A stretch of DNA of 64,000 bases from Isoetes taiwanensis (lineage: Eukaryota; Streptophyta; Lycopodiopsida; Isoetales; Isoetaceae): NCBI GenBank assembly GCA_021234155.1, contig JAJEKV010000010.1:18079418-18143417 (forward strand). Direction: 5' to 3'. The notes beneath the pieces are model-generated. The model did no database searches. It was given only the letters and a program-made list of their open reading frames with translations, and had not been told where the DNA came from. The position numbers were made by a program, and so were the translations under genes. Each line of letters begins with the position of its first letter. Positions within the stretch are counted from its first letter, which is position 1. Of the stretch, positions 9,788 through 22,238 are shown piece after piece.

Positions 9788-10900
9788 GGCATACTAAAAT
9801 TCCCACATTTCATGTCAAAAATACAAAAACGTAATATCATATTACTTATAGAATAGACAATATTTCACCATTTATCGAACTTTTGCTCAATCACTTTTTG
9901 AAATACACTTATTGAGTTTCATAAAATGTACTAAGCTCCAATCTCATTGAAAAAAAAAAAGACAAGCTCAAGTTATTATCTTTTGTAAAACCTACAATCT
10001 TTCTCCTCTGTCTTTTAGCCAGAACCTTTCATGCTTCCTAGCTTCATCAATGCCCTTTCTCCATAAAGACAAACTCATCCCAATATACAACTCGTATAGT
10101 AGCACCACGCCATTTCCAGCAAAACTACAATATTCAAGGAATGAGAATTAGTCCTTCTTAATTGATGATGAAACTGAGACTTGTAATAAGCAGGATATGT
10201 AAGATTCACATTTCCAAAATGGCATGACTCACTTGATTATGCTATCACGCCAAAACATGCTCCAAGAAGTCTAATAAACGACTACTATATAGATGTATTA
10301 TAGGACAAGAACGCTATGCATGCTGGATAAACATGATATCACGAATAACCTTAGAAAAATTGGATATTACCAAAATTAAGTCGAAAAACTGAATAATAAG
10401 TCAAAAAAGTTAGGTTTACTTCATAAGTGGGTTACATTAGAATGCATTCAATCACGTAAAAAAGAAGCTAAAAAGGATGGATTTACTAGAACATAAAAGG
10501 TAAAATAATAGAGACCTTTAGAAGTAGATGATGACACAAAAATAGAGGCTTTAATTGCAAAAATGGAGCACGCTTGGCGTGGCTTCATAAGCCCATATTA
10601 CATGCTAAAATTGAAACACAAAAGAAGAAAATGAAAATTTTTAAGAGTGGCTTCCCAAGCAGATTACGGTTTGAAAAGGTAATAGAAAAAAGCAACCAGC
10701 ATAAATTTCTATTATTATGCGCAGACGAGAAGACGCACAGAACTCATAACATACAGATAATATACAGGATGATTGTTACAGAAAATGATCCACAAAGCCT
10801 AGAAAAAATCCATTTACAAAGAGAAGAGGTCTAACCTGGCAACTCCGACAACAAGCTCGGCAAAGAGAGCTATAACGATAATGGAACAAGAAGCTGTTGT
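9788..10900. other. AT-rich intergenic DNA, no gene recognised
   Basis: An 86-codon plus-strand frame (10574-10834) is Lys-rich but matches no family I know and has no context. Otherwise only short frames. Confidence 0.4.
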
Positions 10901-11045
10901 GTCTCCTTGCCTTTCTCCATATCTGCCTTTCCGTCCGATTTGAATGGTTGTGTTTCCTTGCCGTTCACCATATCTGCTTTTCCGTCCGATTTGAATGCTT
11001 GTCTCCTTGCCTTTCTCCATATCTGCTTTTCCGTCCGATTTGAAC
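10900..11045 (-). repeat. Three tandem repeats of 49-51 bp
   Basis: Units end in CCGATTTGAA at 10935, 10986 and 11035, so spacing is 51 then 49 bp. On the minus strand each unit encodes FKSDGKADMEKGKET. Because one unit is not a multiple of three, the motif moves between two frames. It might be repetitive coding DNA of an unknown protein, but no longer reading frame supports a gene. Confidence 0.75.
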
Positions 11046-12050
11046 TTCGGAACGACATTTTTCTCTACAGATTTGATCTTGGACCCTGCCCTGTGTCTGG
11101 CCAAGAAAAGTGCGTCTGGGCAAGAAAAGGGCAGGCTCTCGTTGAATGTCTTTTTGAGAAAGGGGGAAAATATGTAATAAATGCGCTTGAGCGGGAAAAA
11201 ACCAGATTCAATTTAACAGTTACGAAAACAGACGGAAGATTTTGGAGATTCTTTGGCACCTGGACGTATTAGGGTAGACTGTCTGGGATAGCATTCCGTG
11301 CTTGCTTGGGTGAGTCGCGACATCCCGGGGACCTGCTAAGATTCGAGACCTGCTGCTCCAGTGCTGCAGAACAATCCCAGGAGTTAGCATTTTGTGAAAT
11401 CCGTTTAGCTGGTGTGGTTGCATGAATTTAAGCCACCGGAAAATCTAGGGACCCAGTTATGACATTGTATATGCACAAGATATGCCACAGAATGGTTATA
11501 GAAGTTGCTGGCTGAAAGCGGATACTAATATTGCCATCTTGCATCATAAAGAGGTACGAATCAATATTGCTGCACTTACTTATTCTTGACTGATATTATT
11601 CATGCATAAAATGATCCATGAAATGCATTTGTCTATGCCTATATCTGCTTGCCTATGACGATGCACGCTCAACCCGATTATTTCAAACACATGCACTCTT
11701 ATGGCTAGTCGCACATAGCTTCCCCGACTTTGCTATAGCATCTAAAACCGGATATAATCGAGCCGAATCTAAAGCTTGATGAATACTTGATATCCCGAAT
11801 ATATCCCTAGAGTTAACAAGAATAAAGAGAACATAACATAAAATCCTAGACCAGGCTGATCATGAAATCCTAGACCAGGTGAAAGCGTGGTCCGCTATTC
11901 CTTCTTTGCTATTCTTTTTTTTCTCGACTTGAATTTGATCACAACACTAATTTGGACATTACCGAGGAAATTCTTAAGCGTGATTTAACATTATTTACAC
12001 ATGTGAGAGAGTCTTAAATCATTCCCGGCATGATCTCCACTTGTGAGTGA
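11046..12050. other. Intergenic stretch with a tRNA-like fragment near 11340
   Basis: Around 11300-11380 the sequence AGATTCGAGACCTGCTGCTC resembles the tRNA-like piece at 1481-1500 (box-B-like GATTCGAGNCC). Otherwise no gene or element end is recognisable. Confidence 0.3.
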
Positions 12051-12057
12051 GTGGAAT

Positions 12058-12276
12058 TTAAATCACGCTTTCGGCGTGATTTGCCCAGATATATGCGGGC
12101 ATCCAATTTGCCCCAGATATGTGAGGGCATCCAAAATCATGCTTCGACTTGATTTGCGGCTGTTTCTAAAGATTGCAAAATCACGCTAGGCGTGATTTGC
12201 ACCTGAAGTCTCGAGGAATCAAAATCACATTGCACCTCGTAATGCGAAGGATTCTAAAATCACGCCGGCGATTTTC
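12058..12276. repeat. Cluster of short palindromes AAATCACGC/GCGTGATTT
   Basis: Stems of 9-10 bp recur: 12060-12082 (loop of 5), about 12134-12156 (diverged), 12177-12198 (loop of 3) and 12256-12276 (compressed). A single half-site GCGTGATTTA lies at about 11978. Spacing is 60-80 bp. The palindrome is strongly conserved relative to the sequence between copies. Confidence 0.7.
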
Positions 12277-14164
12277 ACCTGAACCGATTATCGATTTGTA
12301 CCGAACTTATTTGTGCGAAGGGCATGGCCGATTCCTAAATTGAAAGCCACGCCCATGAATTCCTACACTGCGGCTTCCGGCATCCGAAAAATAGGGAGAC
12401 ATAGGCACCATACGAGAACGTCCGCATAGACCTACCTCGTTTGCCGCCATCGCTGGAGTTAGTGATCAGTTGAGTTTGAGTGATTTGATATTATTAGGCT
12501 TAGGCTGAACTTTAAAATGCCATCGTTTCTTCCTTTGTATTTTGTAGTTATGCATCGAAATGAGATATGATTTGTGCCAAACTAATATTGCTACTATTGA
12601 CAAAGTGTCTACAATGGACTATTTCTTTTACGTTATTTTACTTGGCATTGCATTTAATGGTTTAATTTACCCACTTTCCTATAGGTCCATTGCCATCTCT
12701 AGGCTGAGAAGGAGCATGCTGTTGACCATTATAGGTAACTCAACATGACTCAAAACCATGTTTGACGTAGTTATAGGTGCCCATTTTTCTATGAGTTCTT
12801 TGTCAACAGAGCTCGATAGAATGTAATTCAATTTAATTTCAATGGTCCAGAAGCAGACAAGACTTCTGAATAGAACCATTATTTGATGATGTACAAAATA
12901 AAGAGTTGATCTTTTAATGATGGAATTAGACAAAATTCGGCTATGGGATGACAATGCGTGAAGTGCCAGAATTGCATCCCAAAACTAGGCGTAAATAACC
13001 GACATGGATTCCAATTGTGTTTATTATATGTGAAATAACAGAGAGTGATCCCTTAAAGTTTTCGTGGCATTTTTCACATTTTATTGATATTTCTATCATG
13101 TAATCATAATTTCGGGGGCTACTCTTGCCCAAACAAAAATGTAATATCTTTGGCAAATATATATCATTTTCGTCTCAAATGCCCCAAGATTATAATTTCA
13201 TGAATTTGAAAAACTTGCTCTTTTTTTTTACATATTTTAAGTTCCATACAAAAGACATAAGAGAATGCAATATTTATGTGATTTTTCAAGCACAAAAAAA
13301 AAGGTAAAAATAAGTAAAAGCCCCCCTAGAGAACAACCATAGGTTGGCGTGAGTTTGGAGTTGACATAATCCCAATTTATTTAAATGATGGTTGTGACAC
13401 GTATGCTACATAACATTAAAACACATTGCCACCTCATTAAACAAGCTTTTCGTCAATGGCCGTGATTTTATCTTATCCCTCGATCTGACGGCCCTGAGAT
13501 GTAGGGTATGCCACATGCATTCCCATGCATGCCCCCATAAAAAATTGCACGGCCATAGCATCGCCACCTCGTCTTTTATCAAACGAACGGTCGAGATTGA
13601 CTAGCGTATATAGACCTATTCATGATGCCTTGCATGTGATATACGTTTATATATATTTACGTTTATATATATTATATTAATGACAATTTTTTGTACTATG
13701 AATGGGTGTGCGACCTATGGTTCATGAAGATGTGGAAGCAAAATTTAGGCCTAAATGGATCAGCATCTATTATTATAGTGGAAAACATTGCCATATAGCT
13801 TCATATAGTTTCATAGTCTCTCTCTTGATATACAATTATTTTAACAATCTAATCTTTTAACTTTAGAAAAGTGCAATTTTATGGTCTAGCAATAGAGTGC
13901 AAGTGATACTTTTCATATTCCATTCTGGGTGGAGATTCTATGATGTTTACCCATATTTCGTGAGCAACTAGAAGCTAACCATTGTTTTTTAGAACTTCTC
14001 CATATTGACAAAATGAAAATTCATTTTGTAGTGTATAGTTCCTACAATGCGTAGTTTAGGAGGTTTAAGTTTGAGGGTTAACATGAATTTTTTGCTAGCT
14101 AGTTTTCCTTACCTTTTTTAAGATTCTTTCAGAATTTGTGAACATCGTTTTGGTGGTATAAGAT

Positions 14165-14166
<2 letters not shown>

Positions 14167-14198
<32 letters not shown>
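14167..14198 (+). repeat. T32 homopolymer
   Basis: A run of 32 T follows GATAG. Read on the minus strand it is a poly(A) tract preceded by CTTGGCGACC, which suggests a retroposed 3' end. Copy B has a shorter, slightly different tract at 43027-43054. Confidence 0.8.
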
Positions 14199-14199
<1 letters not shown>

Positions 14200-15113
14200 G
14201 TCGCCAAGACGACTGTAAAGCCAACAAGGCTTATTCCTTTTTCATGTGGACCTTGGTTTTGAACATTTTTGACATGCATGCATTTCGACATGTTCTTGTT
14301 GCAAGCACATGCTAACCCTACAAAACACACCCAGTGGGAAATTGGATCTTGGTATTGTTGGCACATGTGATTCTAATGGGCGTGCGGTGGAAGCGAAGGT
14401 GGAAGATGAGTAAATGAACGAGCGTACTTTTCTAGATTGATGGTCGATAATGTAATGTGCTTGCAAAACATATATTGGCGCAAGATATACATAATCTGGT
14501 CAAATCTATACATTGTTAAGGTTCTAGATATAGTTCAAGATCATGTAAGATGTCTACCAATAGTAAACATGCATATAATATTACACATTCTAATCGAAAT
14601 GGCCTTCTGTAGATTTGGAGTCTAGAATAAACATGTGGAAGTTGTGGAACTGTAAACATGCTAATTTTTCTTATTAGCCCTTTATGTGCTGCAAGTGGTC
14701 AGTTCACAGACAATGTCCCCATATTCTATATTATGATATTGAACTAACTGTGCCAAATGAGCATGATTCTTATACATGCCATACTTGCATATGGAGGGCC
14801 TAATATGAGGAGGAAACTGGTCCTCAATACATTATTTATAAAAAAGACGCAAAACAATTTGCCAAATTAAGTAGAATGGAACCAGATAGGCTTCCAAACA
14901 TACTTAACTAGGTATATTCACCTCACGCTCTGCTTTTTCAAAGGCTCGCATTCACCTGGACTATAGTTCCAAATGCCTTAGTTGTGGATCCCAGTAAAAA
15001 ATATGGATCCCCAGTTGTGCCAGTGGGGATTCGAAAAGATCGACGAGTGCCCTATGCACGTCCATCTACACAGGATTTTCTACATTAGTACAACATATGG
15101 CAAAAGCGTAGAT

Positions 15114-15135
15114 AGAAGTTTGGATTGCCTTGCCA

Positions 15136-15166
<31 letters not shown>

Positions 15167-15176
15167 GTTTGGATTG
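15114..15176 (+). mobile_element. Poly(A) retroposon stub with 14-bp target duplication
   Basis: AGAAGTTTGGATTG occurs at 15114-15127 and again at 15163-15176. Between the copies lie only CCTTGCCAT and 27 A. This is the signature of LINE-type target-primed insertion of an almost completely 5'-truncated transcript. The same insertion is present in segment B near 43936-43995, so it predates the duplication. Confidence 0.75.
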
Positions 15177-15338
15177 AGTCTGTACCGGCTACTGCAGATC
15201 CATTTTGTGAAGTACGGATAATACTTAGATATCTTTTAAAGACATTAATATCCATTGCATTTTGAGTCTGAAGCATAAAAATCACCATTTAAAATCATAG
15301 AGAGCACTAGAGTAATCAAAGAGAATTGGTTTTACTAC

Positions 15339-17113
15339 CTTCACAATAACAGAATGCAAGCTAAGGGAACGGTAAGCTTCTACTTGCACAACTTCACTAG
15401 CTCCAGCTTCAAGATTCACTGCATCTTTTACAATTGTATTAGTTATGATGAGAATAACGGTTAGGGTACTCACACCTCTCAAATTCTACGAGATATATTA
15501 TTATGTTTATCACCATAGGATTTTATGCCTGGTGTCCAGGGTTTCTGATAGATGTCAAGTTACGGAGCTCCAGAATGACCTCCAACAGCGTTAAGAAGAA
15601 TGGTGTCGTGGTCGTGACAAACGAACAACCTCTTGCTCACATAATATGATCCAGCAGTTGGCCGAACAACAGGCAGAAAAAGCTTGAAGTGGCACATGCA
15701 TTCAACAGCTTTTGCGATGTCAAAAACAAACTGATCGCACTAAAAAATCAACATGCATAGCATTTTCCACCGACAATGCAGAATGGCAACCAATTTGCGA
15801 GAGTACAACAGCGAAACTGTCGCAACTATACCACCAATGGTGATCTCTGAAACTGTTCGCCCTCACCTCTGCTCAAATCCTCAAGGTTTCGGTTATCCTT
15901 GACAGTTCCGAATCCTAAAAAACATATAAATTATTCTAAACGAAGTTGCAAATAAATTCTGGAATGCCATGTGAAGCTTGGAAGATTAATATATAATTTC
16001 ATTAGGCAAATAATAAGTAATCTGAAAATATGTACATCATTAAATCATTAAGTAGACTAGTAAGGTGCGGTGCCCAAATGTTCTTTGAGCATAAGTCAAA
16101 AATCTAATATAATTAGGCAAATCCATAAAAAGTATCATTGGGTTGTGAATGAGGGCTCTTAAAACCTTTGGACCAACAATAACAAATGCTAAAGGTATAG
16201 GAAGGCAAAAATGTTGCTCTAGATCTACACGTGTGAGAATGATTCATTTTGTATTTAAGCAGTTATATAAGGATCAATTGTCTTGCTCCTTAATTTCAAT
16301 CTCTCATACATCATGCACTTTCCATCAAATTATTCTATTTTTGCATCATGTGATGAGTTAGATTTAGCATGATGGTGCTCAATATGATGATGATTTTTAG
16401 AATTTTGAATGCCTTTATACTTAGCAGCATGATGGTGTTTATAGCCATCTGCATACTTGTGCATCCCACTTATTTGGCAGCATAAACAAAATGCTAGCAT
16501 TCATATGCAAGATTTATCCAAGCCTCCAAAAAGCATACCATAAAAACAATTGGGAGGCAAATGCCTGCAATAAATCCAATAATTAGAAGTAAAAGAAACC
16601 TATGCAAGGACTATACATATGCAACATTTTATGCGACAAACATCAATAAAATTATCAAACACACTAATTCATAATAGTTTGCACCTCAATCAATCCATTG
16701 ATTTTTACAAATGCAAGTTTTACAGCCTTTAGAATTGCAGAAGCATCCAACATAATTCTGCAGGATCGACAACTACAGCTGGTAAGCTTCTACAAAGAAG
16801 ATGAACACGGTCACTGTATGCAACAACTTTTTAAAGTCCTGAAACACCTTACCATAAGACATCCTGAAGAATTACACCACCTAGTGATGTATAAATTTGT
16901 CACCCAAATATCCCCTGGATAGGAAATCATCACTGGAATCATTTTGTCTGTTGACATCGCGGAAGAATGGAATGGCAGACCTCAGGATCAAGTATTCCGG
17001 AAACATATGCTTCATATTGGCCACGCCGTTGGTAACTTTTTCCATGGAAATCGGCTTCCTCTCAAAATTCATGTCTTCAAATTTCCATGTTACAGCCTCA
17101 GTTTGTGAGAAAC
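15339..17113 (-). pseudogene. Putative exons of an unidentified gene (segment A)
   Basis: Four coding-looking pieces lie in order on the minus strand. 17113-16881 includes WKFEDMNFERKPISMEKV and MFPEYLILRSAIPFF. 16757-16685 (AG/GT borders) reads IMLDASAILKAVKLAFVK. 15739-15564 (AG/GT borders) reads CDQFVFDIAKAVECMCHFK and RPTAGSYYVSKRLFVCHDH. 15424-15339 reads DAVNLEAGASEVVQVEAYR and ends at a GT. They have protein-like composition and plausible splice borders, but the phases do not all join and I do not recognise the family. It may be a decayed or captured gene. No start codon or promoter is assignable. Confidence 0.4.
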
Positions 17114-17599
17114 AACACCCAAAATGGCTTGTCAGACATTAACAAAGGCCAATCAGGAATGTCAAGTGTTCCAAAGTTGTGATGTGTCTGTTGAATAGTA
17201 GACTGCTCTTGAAGACTCAACAATTGCAGAGTAATTATCTGAAGAGCCTGAATTAGTTGTAGTGTGCTGCATTCCTTTAGTCAGGACCTTGCCAGACAAA
17301 AAATGTATCGGTTGAGTGGTCCAAACTCTGCCAAGTTATACTTTGGCTGGAAATAAGAAAAAAAAATTACTAAGAACCCTAAGAAGAAAGCTTATCAGCA
17401 TCCATACCCAAGTTCAAAACTGGAATATACTTGCCTTGTCTTTGAGCCGACCAGCTTCTGCATACATGTTTTAGGTCATAGCAATAGATCCATTGAAAAA
17501 CAGGCATATTCAGTTACTGTGGTTCTTCTCAAATGTGAGCAAGGAACTGTTACTGTTACTGCCCGGATTCACTGCTGTGACTGCCGTGTTCTCAAATGT

Positions 17600-19288
17600 G
17601 AGCCTGTAAAAACAAAAAAAAAGAGCGGCTGGAAAAGCGGCCGAGAGATAATGCGGCCCCAATCTGAGAGGTAAGGCGACCCTTCAATCTGAGACTTCGG
17701 TGGCTCCTTTCTTCTTTGCACCTGGCCCCATGCTTTCTGCTAGAGGATCTCTCCTCCTATACCCAGGGCATGAGGCAGAGCATAGCGGAATTCCTAGCTC
17801 GTCATATCTCGACCACCAACTAAACAAACCCTAGCGTGAGAGAAAAAGGACGGCCATAGCCAACGCAAGCTTTTTTTTTTTTGTTAAAGCATTCCGACCG
17901 TCGAATGGGCCAAATGAACGTGGGCCGTCCGATCTAGGGCATGATACAACACTAGGATAAGCCTTGAAACAGGTTCAAAAGATACGACTCTGAAGCTCAT
18001 AATTACCTGCTACGAATTCTTAGCATTTTCCTTTTTCCTTGTGAGCTGGAGGTTGTGATTCTCTTCTATACAAAAAATTAAAAAAAAAAGGTAAGAATCT
18101 CTATCCTGCAAATGATGCCACATCAAAATCAATGGAGAACACAAAAGCATCAAAAGAACTCAAGCATCAGGACTTACGTAAGAGAAGGGAAGACCAAGTC
18201 GGAAATGCTGAGAGTTTTCTGATGTTTGTGGCTGATCCGACGCATCTGCATGAAAATAATAAATGTGAAATGATGATCTCAAAGGAAATCCTAGCTCCAG
18301 GGTGGCCTCGCATGGAGCATGCACTCCGACATCCTTTCCGGCATGTTTTCCGCATAGTAGAAGCCTTCCCCTCTTTTTCTTCCTTAATTGAAGTGCCGGA
18401 TTCCATCGCCCATATAAAGCACTGGATTTTTTCTGTAATGGGGAAAAATCGCAATTAGAAGCAAGGCAAAAGGGGCTTTATCAGCTTTGATAATTTTAGC
18501 ACTCATCTTTTTTGTCGGGAAGCCAGCGTATTGAGCCAGTTACATCTGAAGAAGAGAGGAAGCAGTGCTCTGCTACAGAGTTAGGCTCAGCCTTCGAATT
18601 GCATTCCTGTGCTTGCTATATCTGTGCTTCTGCAAGAAATGCTCCATCAGTTCCTACAACAAAGCCTACAGAAATATAAATCTGCTTCTTGTGCAAGGGC
18701 CGGATTCATTCACCAATAGCTTATGCTGCCAGTGGGAATAAGTAGCCGGTCATGGAATGTTTTTTCTACCTTGTTGATATGCCGGCTCCATCGCCCGTAT
18801 GTATCTCTGGTATCTTCTCTGCAATGGGAAAATCACAGTCAGAAATAAGGCAAAAGGGGCTGTAGCAACATTCGACAATTTAGCACTCATTTTTCATGTT
18901 GGAATGCCTGGCCGGAAATGAAGCCTCAGCTGTAGCAAGAAGGAGAGTGCCGGATTAGTTTTGTGCATCCAGCCATATCTGTTGAAAGGAAAAATCTAAT
19001 GATTAGGTGCTTAGCTGGGGTGATCGGTTCAGCCATGGCTTCGAATCCGGAGCTTGAGTTTCTTGTGCATTGATCCTGTTGCTAAACGTAGCCGATTATG
19101 GAGCCCCTTGATAGCCTGTTTAATAGAAAGATTTTTTCAGAGTAAAGCAGATCTGGTGATACCAAAAATAAAGCAAACCTACTTTTCCAAAAATGGCAGA
19201 CCCTGAAACATACCTTGGCTGTCGGTGCTCAGCCCCAGCATTTGGCGCTCGTTGCTCGGCTATGGCGTCTTTCCTCTCATGCTCGGCT
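17600..19288. other. Remainder of segment A, no gene recognised
   Basis: A 108-codon plus frame at 18132-18458 is not preserved in the same length in segment B (frame changes near 47090), which argues against coding. Nothing else is recognisable before the LTR at 19289. Confidence 0.4.
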
Positions 19289-20290
19289 TGTGACGTCCCC
19301 TACTCGTATACGGTGCACTCACCGTGATACAAACAGAGTTCTTCCCCACACCAGCTCCATGCTGTCTGAGGGCCCTCCACATATCATCGCACGCAACGAG
19401 TCCCGGTGGGGAGAGTGAAGGTGTCATTCTACCAGTCTCCCTCGGGGCCTACCTAGCTGCGGAAGCGTAAACATACATGTCAGTAGCACATATATCAACA
19501 TCCTGCGACCATCTCGAAGGATGGTCCTCCTCATATCTGCATGGACAAAGATCAGCACATCACATAGGGGATCCTACCCAAGGCTCGGACTCAAGGGTGG
19601 TGGCTTGGGTCTCGAAGATGAGTCTTGAGGCGGAATTCATGGCAATGGAATTGGGCGGCATAAGAACATGGCATAGGGTTGTCCACTCCATCCGCCCCTC
19701 ACACATGCACACTTTGCGAGTAGGCTGAAAAGTGTCGGGACTGGCCTGTAGCCAGCGGGATGCATAGCCAAAGGGGCTATTCACGGGTCTCATCCTCCCG
19801 GTTCCGATGGGGCGGTAGGGATCACTCCCTCGAGAGATCTACATCTTTGACTCAAGGTGACTAGAGGGCCTTTGCCCAGTGTGGTGAACCCACGGAAAGT
19901 CATGAACACCACTTCACGCGTGTCGAGCCCATGCCTTACCCACACTCGGTGGTAAGCCATTAGACCTAGTCACAATGATCCCCGGTGAGGCCTTACACAC
20001 CGGAGGGATGGTTCAAGAGTCGAACACGAACCTCCTTCTTAGCCCGGTCTGCCCTTCACCCACAACCGGGTGTGGTTCTTGTACAGGCGAATCTATGGTG
20101 TGCTAGAGAGGCTAATCTAGGAGCATCTACTACCAAGCTTGGGGTCTCTACCCCCTTCCCAATACAAGGAGTTCCACGGAGATACATCATCCATATACAT
20201 CACGGAAGAACTAAAGAACATAGATCTAATCTATATCATAGAGTTAGGTTCTTTAGTTAGAGTCCGTATCTACTCATCTAGAGATCTAGA
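19289..20290 (-). mobile_element. LTR fragment, minus orientation (segment A side)
   Basis: Starts TGTGACGTCCCC and matches, reversed, the last roughly 1 kb of the 30062-31670 LTR. It is also the counterpart of the first kilobase of 48090-49638. It ends near 20290 (CATCTAGAGATCTAGAG), where it meets plus-strand LTR sequence. Thus 19289-21526 is a giant imperfect palindrome with 1-kb arms. Confidence 0.9.
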
Positions 20291-20310
20291 GGTTCTCGGT
20301 GGGTGTCAAG

Positions 20311-21526
20311 CTGCTCTATGAGTCAAAAATCGCCTCCCGGACTCGATGCCTCGAGAGAATGGCACCATTAGTTTCCCTTGATTGAAAGCGGTTCAAGAGG
20401 ATGGTCGAACTTCGGTCGGGAGGAGCAACTCATGGATCAGGGATGTAGTCGATTTAATGGTCTAAACCGTTTTCCACCATTGTATCAGGGTTTAGCCTAT
20501 TAAATCGCCTTTAGCAGCCATTCTAGATCTCTAGATGAGTAGATATCAGACTCTAACTAAAGAACCTAACTCTATGATATAGATTAGATCTATGTTCTTT
20601 AGTTCTTCCGTGGATGATGTATATGGATGATGTATCTCTGTGGAACTCCTTGTATTGGGAAGGGGGTAGAGACTTCAAGCTTGGTAGTAGATGCTCCTAG
20701 ATTAGCCTCTCTAGCACACCATAGATTCGCCTGTACAAGAACCACACCTGGTTGTGGGTGAAGGGGCCGACCGCTAAGAAGGAGGTTCGTGTTCTCGACT
20801 CTTGAACGATCCCTCCGGTGTGTAAGGCCTACCGGGATCATTGTGACTAGGTCTAATGGCTTACCACCGAGTGTGGGTAAGGCATGGGCCTCGACACCGA
20901 AGTGGTGTTCATGACTTTCCAAAGGGGTTCAACAATACGGGCAAATGCCCTCTAGTCACCTTGAGTCAAAGATGTAGACCTCTCGAGGGAGTGATCCCTA
21001 CCTGCCCCATCGAACTGGGATGATGATTCCCGTGAGTAGCCCTTTTGGCTATGCATCCGCGCGGCTACAAATGTCCCGACACTTTTCAGCCTTACCGCAA
21101 AGTGTGCACAGAGGGGCGGATGGAGTGGACAACCCAATGCCATGTTCTTATGCCAGCCAAATCCATTGCCATGAATTCTGGCCCGCAATGAACTCGAGAC
21201 CCAAGCCGCTAGTCATCCCTTTGAGTCCGAGCCTTGGGTAGGATTCCCTATGTGATGTGCTGATCTTTGTCTATGCAGATATGTGGAGGACCATCCTTCG
21301 TGGATGGTCATATGATGTTGATGTATGTACTATGACATGTATGTTTACGCCTCGCAGCCTAGGTAGGCCCCGAGGGAGACAGGTAAAGGACCCTTTCATT
21401 CTTCCCACCGAACTCTTCAAGGTTGCAAAGATACGTGGAGGGCCCTATATTAGCATGGAGCTGGTATGGGGATGAACTCTGTTTGTATACCTGTGAGTGC
21501 ACCGTATATGAGTAGGGGACGCCACA
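20311..21526 (+). mobile_element. 5'-truncated LTR of non-autonomous element 1
   Basis: Begins inside the LTR (GCTGCTCTATGAGTC, equivalent to about 30457) and ends GGGGACGCCACA at 21526. The full LTR would be 1.6 kb, so about 400 bp including the promoter are missing. It is followed by AATGGTATCGAGCA, a damaged copy of the tRNA-Met primer site. Confidence 0.9.
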
Positions 21527-21659
21527 AATGGTATCGAGCAATGTTCTTGGAGACCAAGAGCAAAGCACCGCCATGCTCCCAAAAGTACTAACTTGATAGG
21601 ATCCTCGAACCTCGAAAAGTGGGAATTTTTTTTCTCATTTTTGTAGTTTATGCTAAGCT

Positions 21660-21790
21660 AGTAACAGTTAAGTGGATTGGAATTTAATATTAGCTAGTAA
21701 CAGTTAAGTGGATTGGAATTTAATATTAGCACAGTTAGGTGAATTGGAATTTAATATTAGCACAGTTAGGTGAATTGGAACTTAATAAAA
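21660..21790 (+). repeat. Tandem 36-40 bp repeats after the LTR
   Basis: Units of the type AACAGTTAAGTGGATTGG followed by AATTTAATATTAGC are repeated; copy 1 has one more unit than copy 2 (31800-31895). Confidence 0.75.
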
Positions 21791-21816
21791 CTAAAAAGAA
21801 TGAGCCAGGTAAGGTG

Positions 21817-21883
21817 GTCTCACAGCTCGCGCCTGGTTCAATAACTAAACTTTAGTTTTGCGACGAGGCGCAAGCTGTGAGAC
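21817..21883. repeat. 67-bp hairpin repeat, copy 1
   Basis: Left arm GTCTCACAGCTCGCGCCTGG plus AACTAAA pairs with TTTAGTTTTGCG...AGGCGCAAGCTGTGAGAC, so the unit is nearly self-complementary from end to end. Eleven such units occur in the window, all in leaders of this retroelement family. Confidence 0.9.
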
Positions 21884-22007
21884 ATTGATGAAAACAGCTT
21901 GAAAAGTTATAAAATTTAAAAAAGTAACTTGGTAATTCGAATCTTAGCCTGGGATCTAGCTAGATTAGTCTAGTTTTTCAATCTCTTTGAACCTCATCTT
22001 AAAAGAA

Positions 22008-22090
22008 TTCCCGCGGTAGCGAGAATTGAACCTCCCACCCACAGGGTTGAACCCCCTCAAACCCCCCCGTGCCAACCACTGAGGGCGGCA
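22008..22090 (-). other. tRNA-like/SINE-like segment with A and B boxes (copy 1)
   Basis: On the minus strand, CCCTCAGTGGTTGGCACGG (box-A-like) is followed about 50 nt later by GGTTCAATTCTCGCTACCGC (box-B-like T-arm and acceptor strand). This looks like the RNA polymerase III promoter of a tRNA-derived SINE or a tRNA relic. The same segment is at 32120-32200 in copy 2. Confidence 0.45.
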
Positions 22091-22238
22091 TCGCTTATGC
22101 TTTTGAATTATAATTTTAATTAGATTTAAGCTTTAATAATGTTAGATAATATTAATGGCTAAGCCTTAGATTTAGAACCAAGGCCCTTAAGCTAGATAGA
22201 GACAAAGATCTCGATAGACACGGGACTCCGATCGACAT

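Larger units (their letters stand above)
12617..19288 (+). repeat. Segment A: 6.7-kb direct duplicate of 41532-48089
   Basis: From GACTATTTCTTTTAC the sequence can be followed almost base for base at 41532 onward, offset 28915 falling to about 28800 through indels. Both copies run straight into a minus-strand LTR at its first base (19289 and 48090). Differences are concentrated in the 13700-14900 part (several 10-60 bp indels) and in small clusters near 17540 and 18350. The segment is intergenic-looking, with possible exons of one unidentified minus-strand gene. Confidence 0.95.

Noticed and set aside
18132-18458. 108-codon plus-strand frame in segment A
   Set aside because: The frame is not kept in segment B and shows no known motif; both strands are equally open here.
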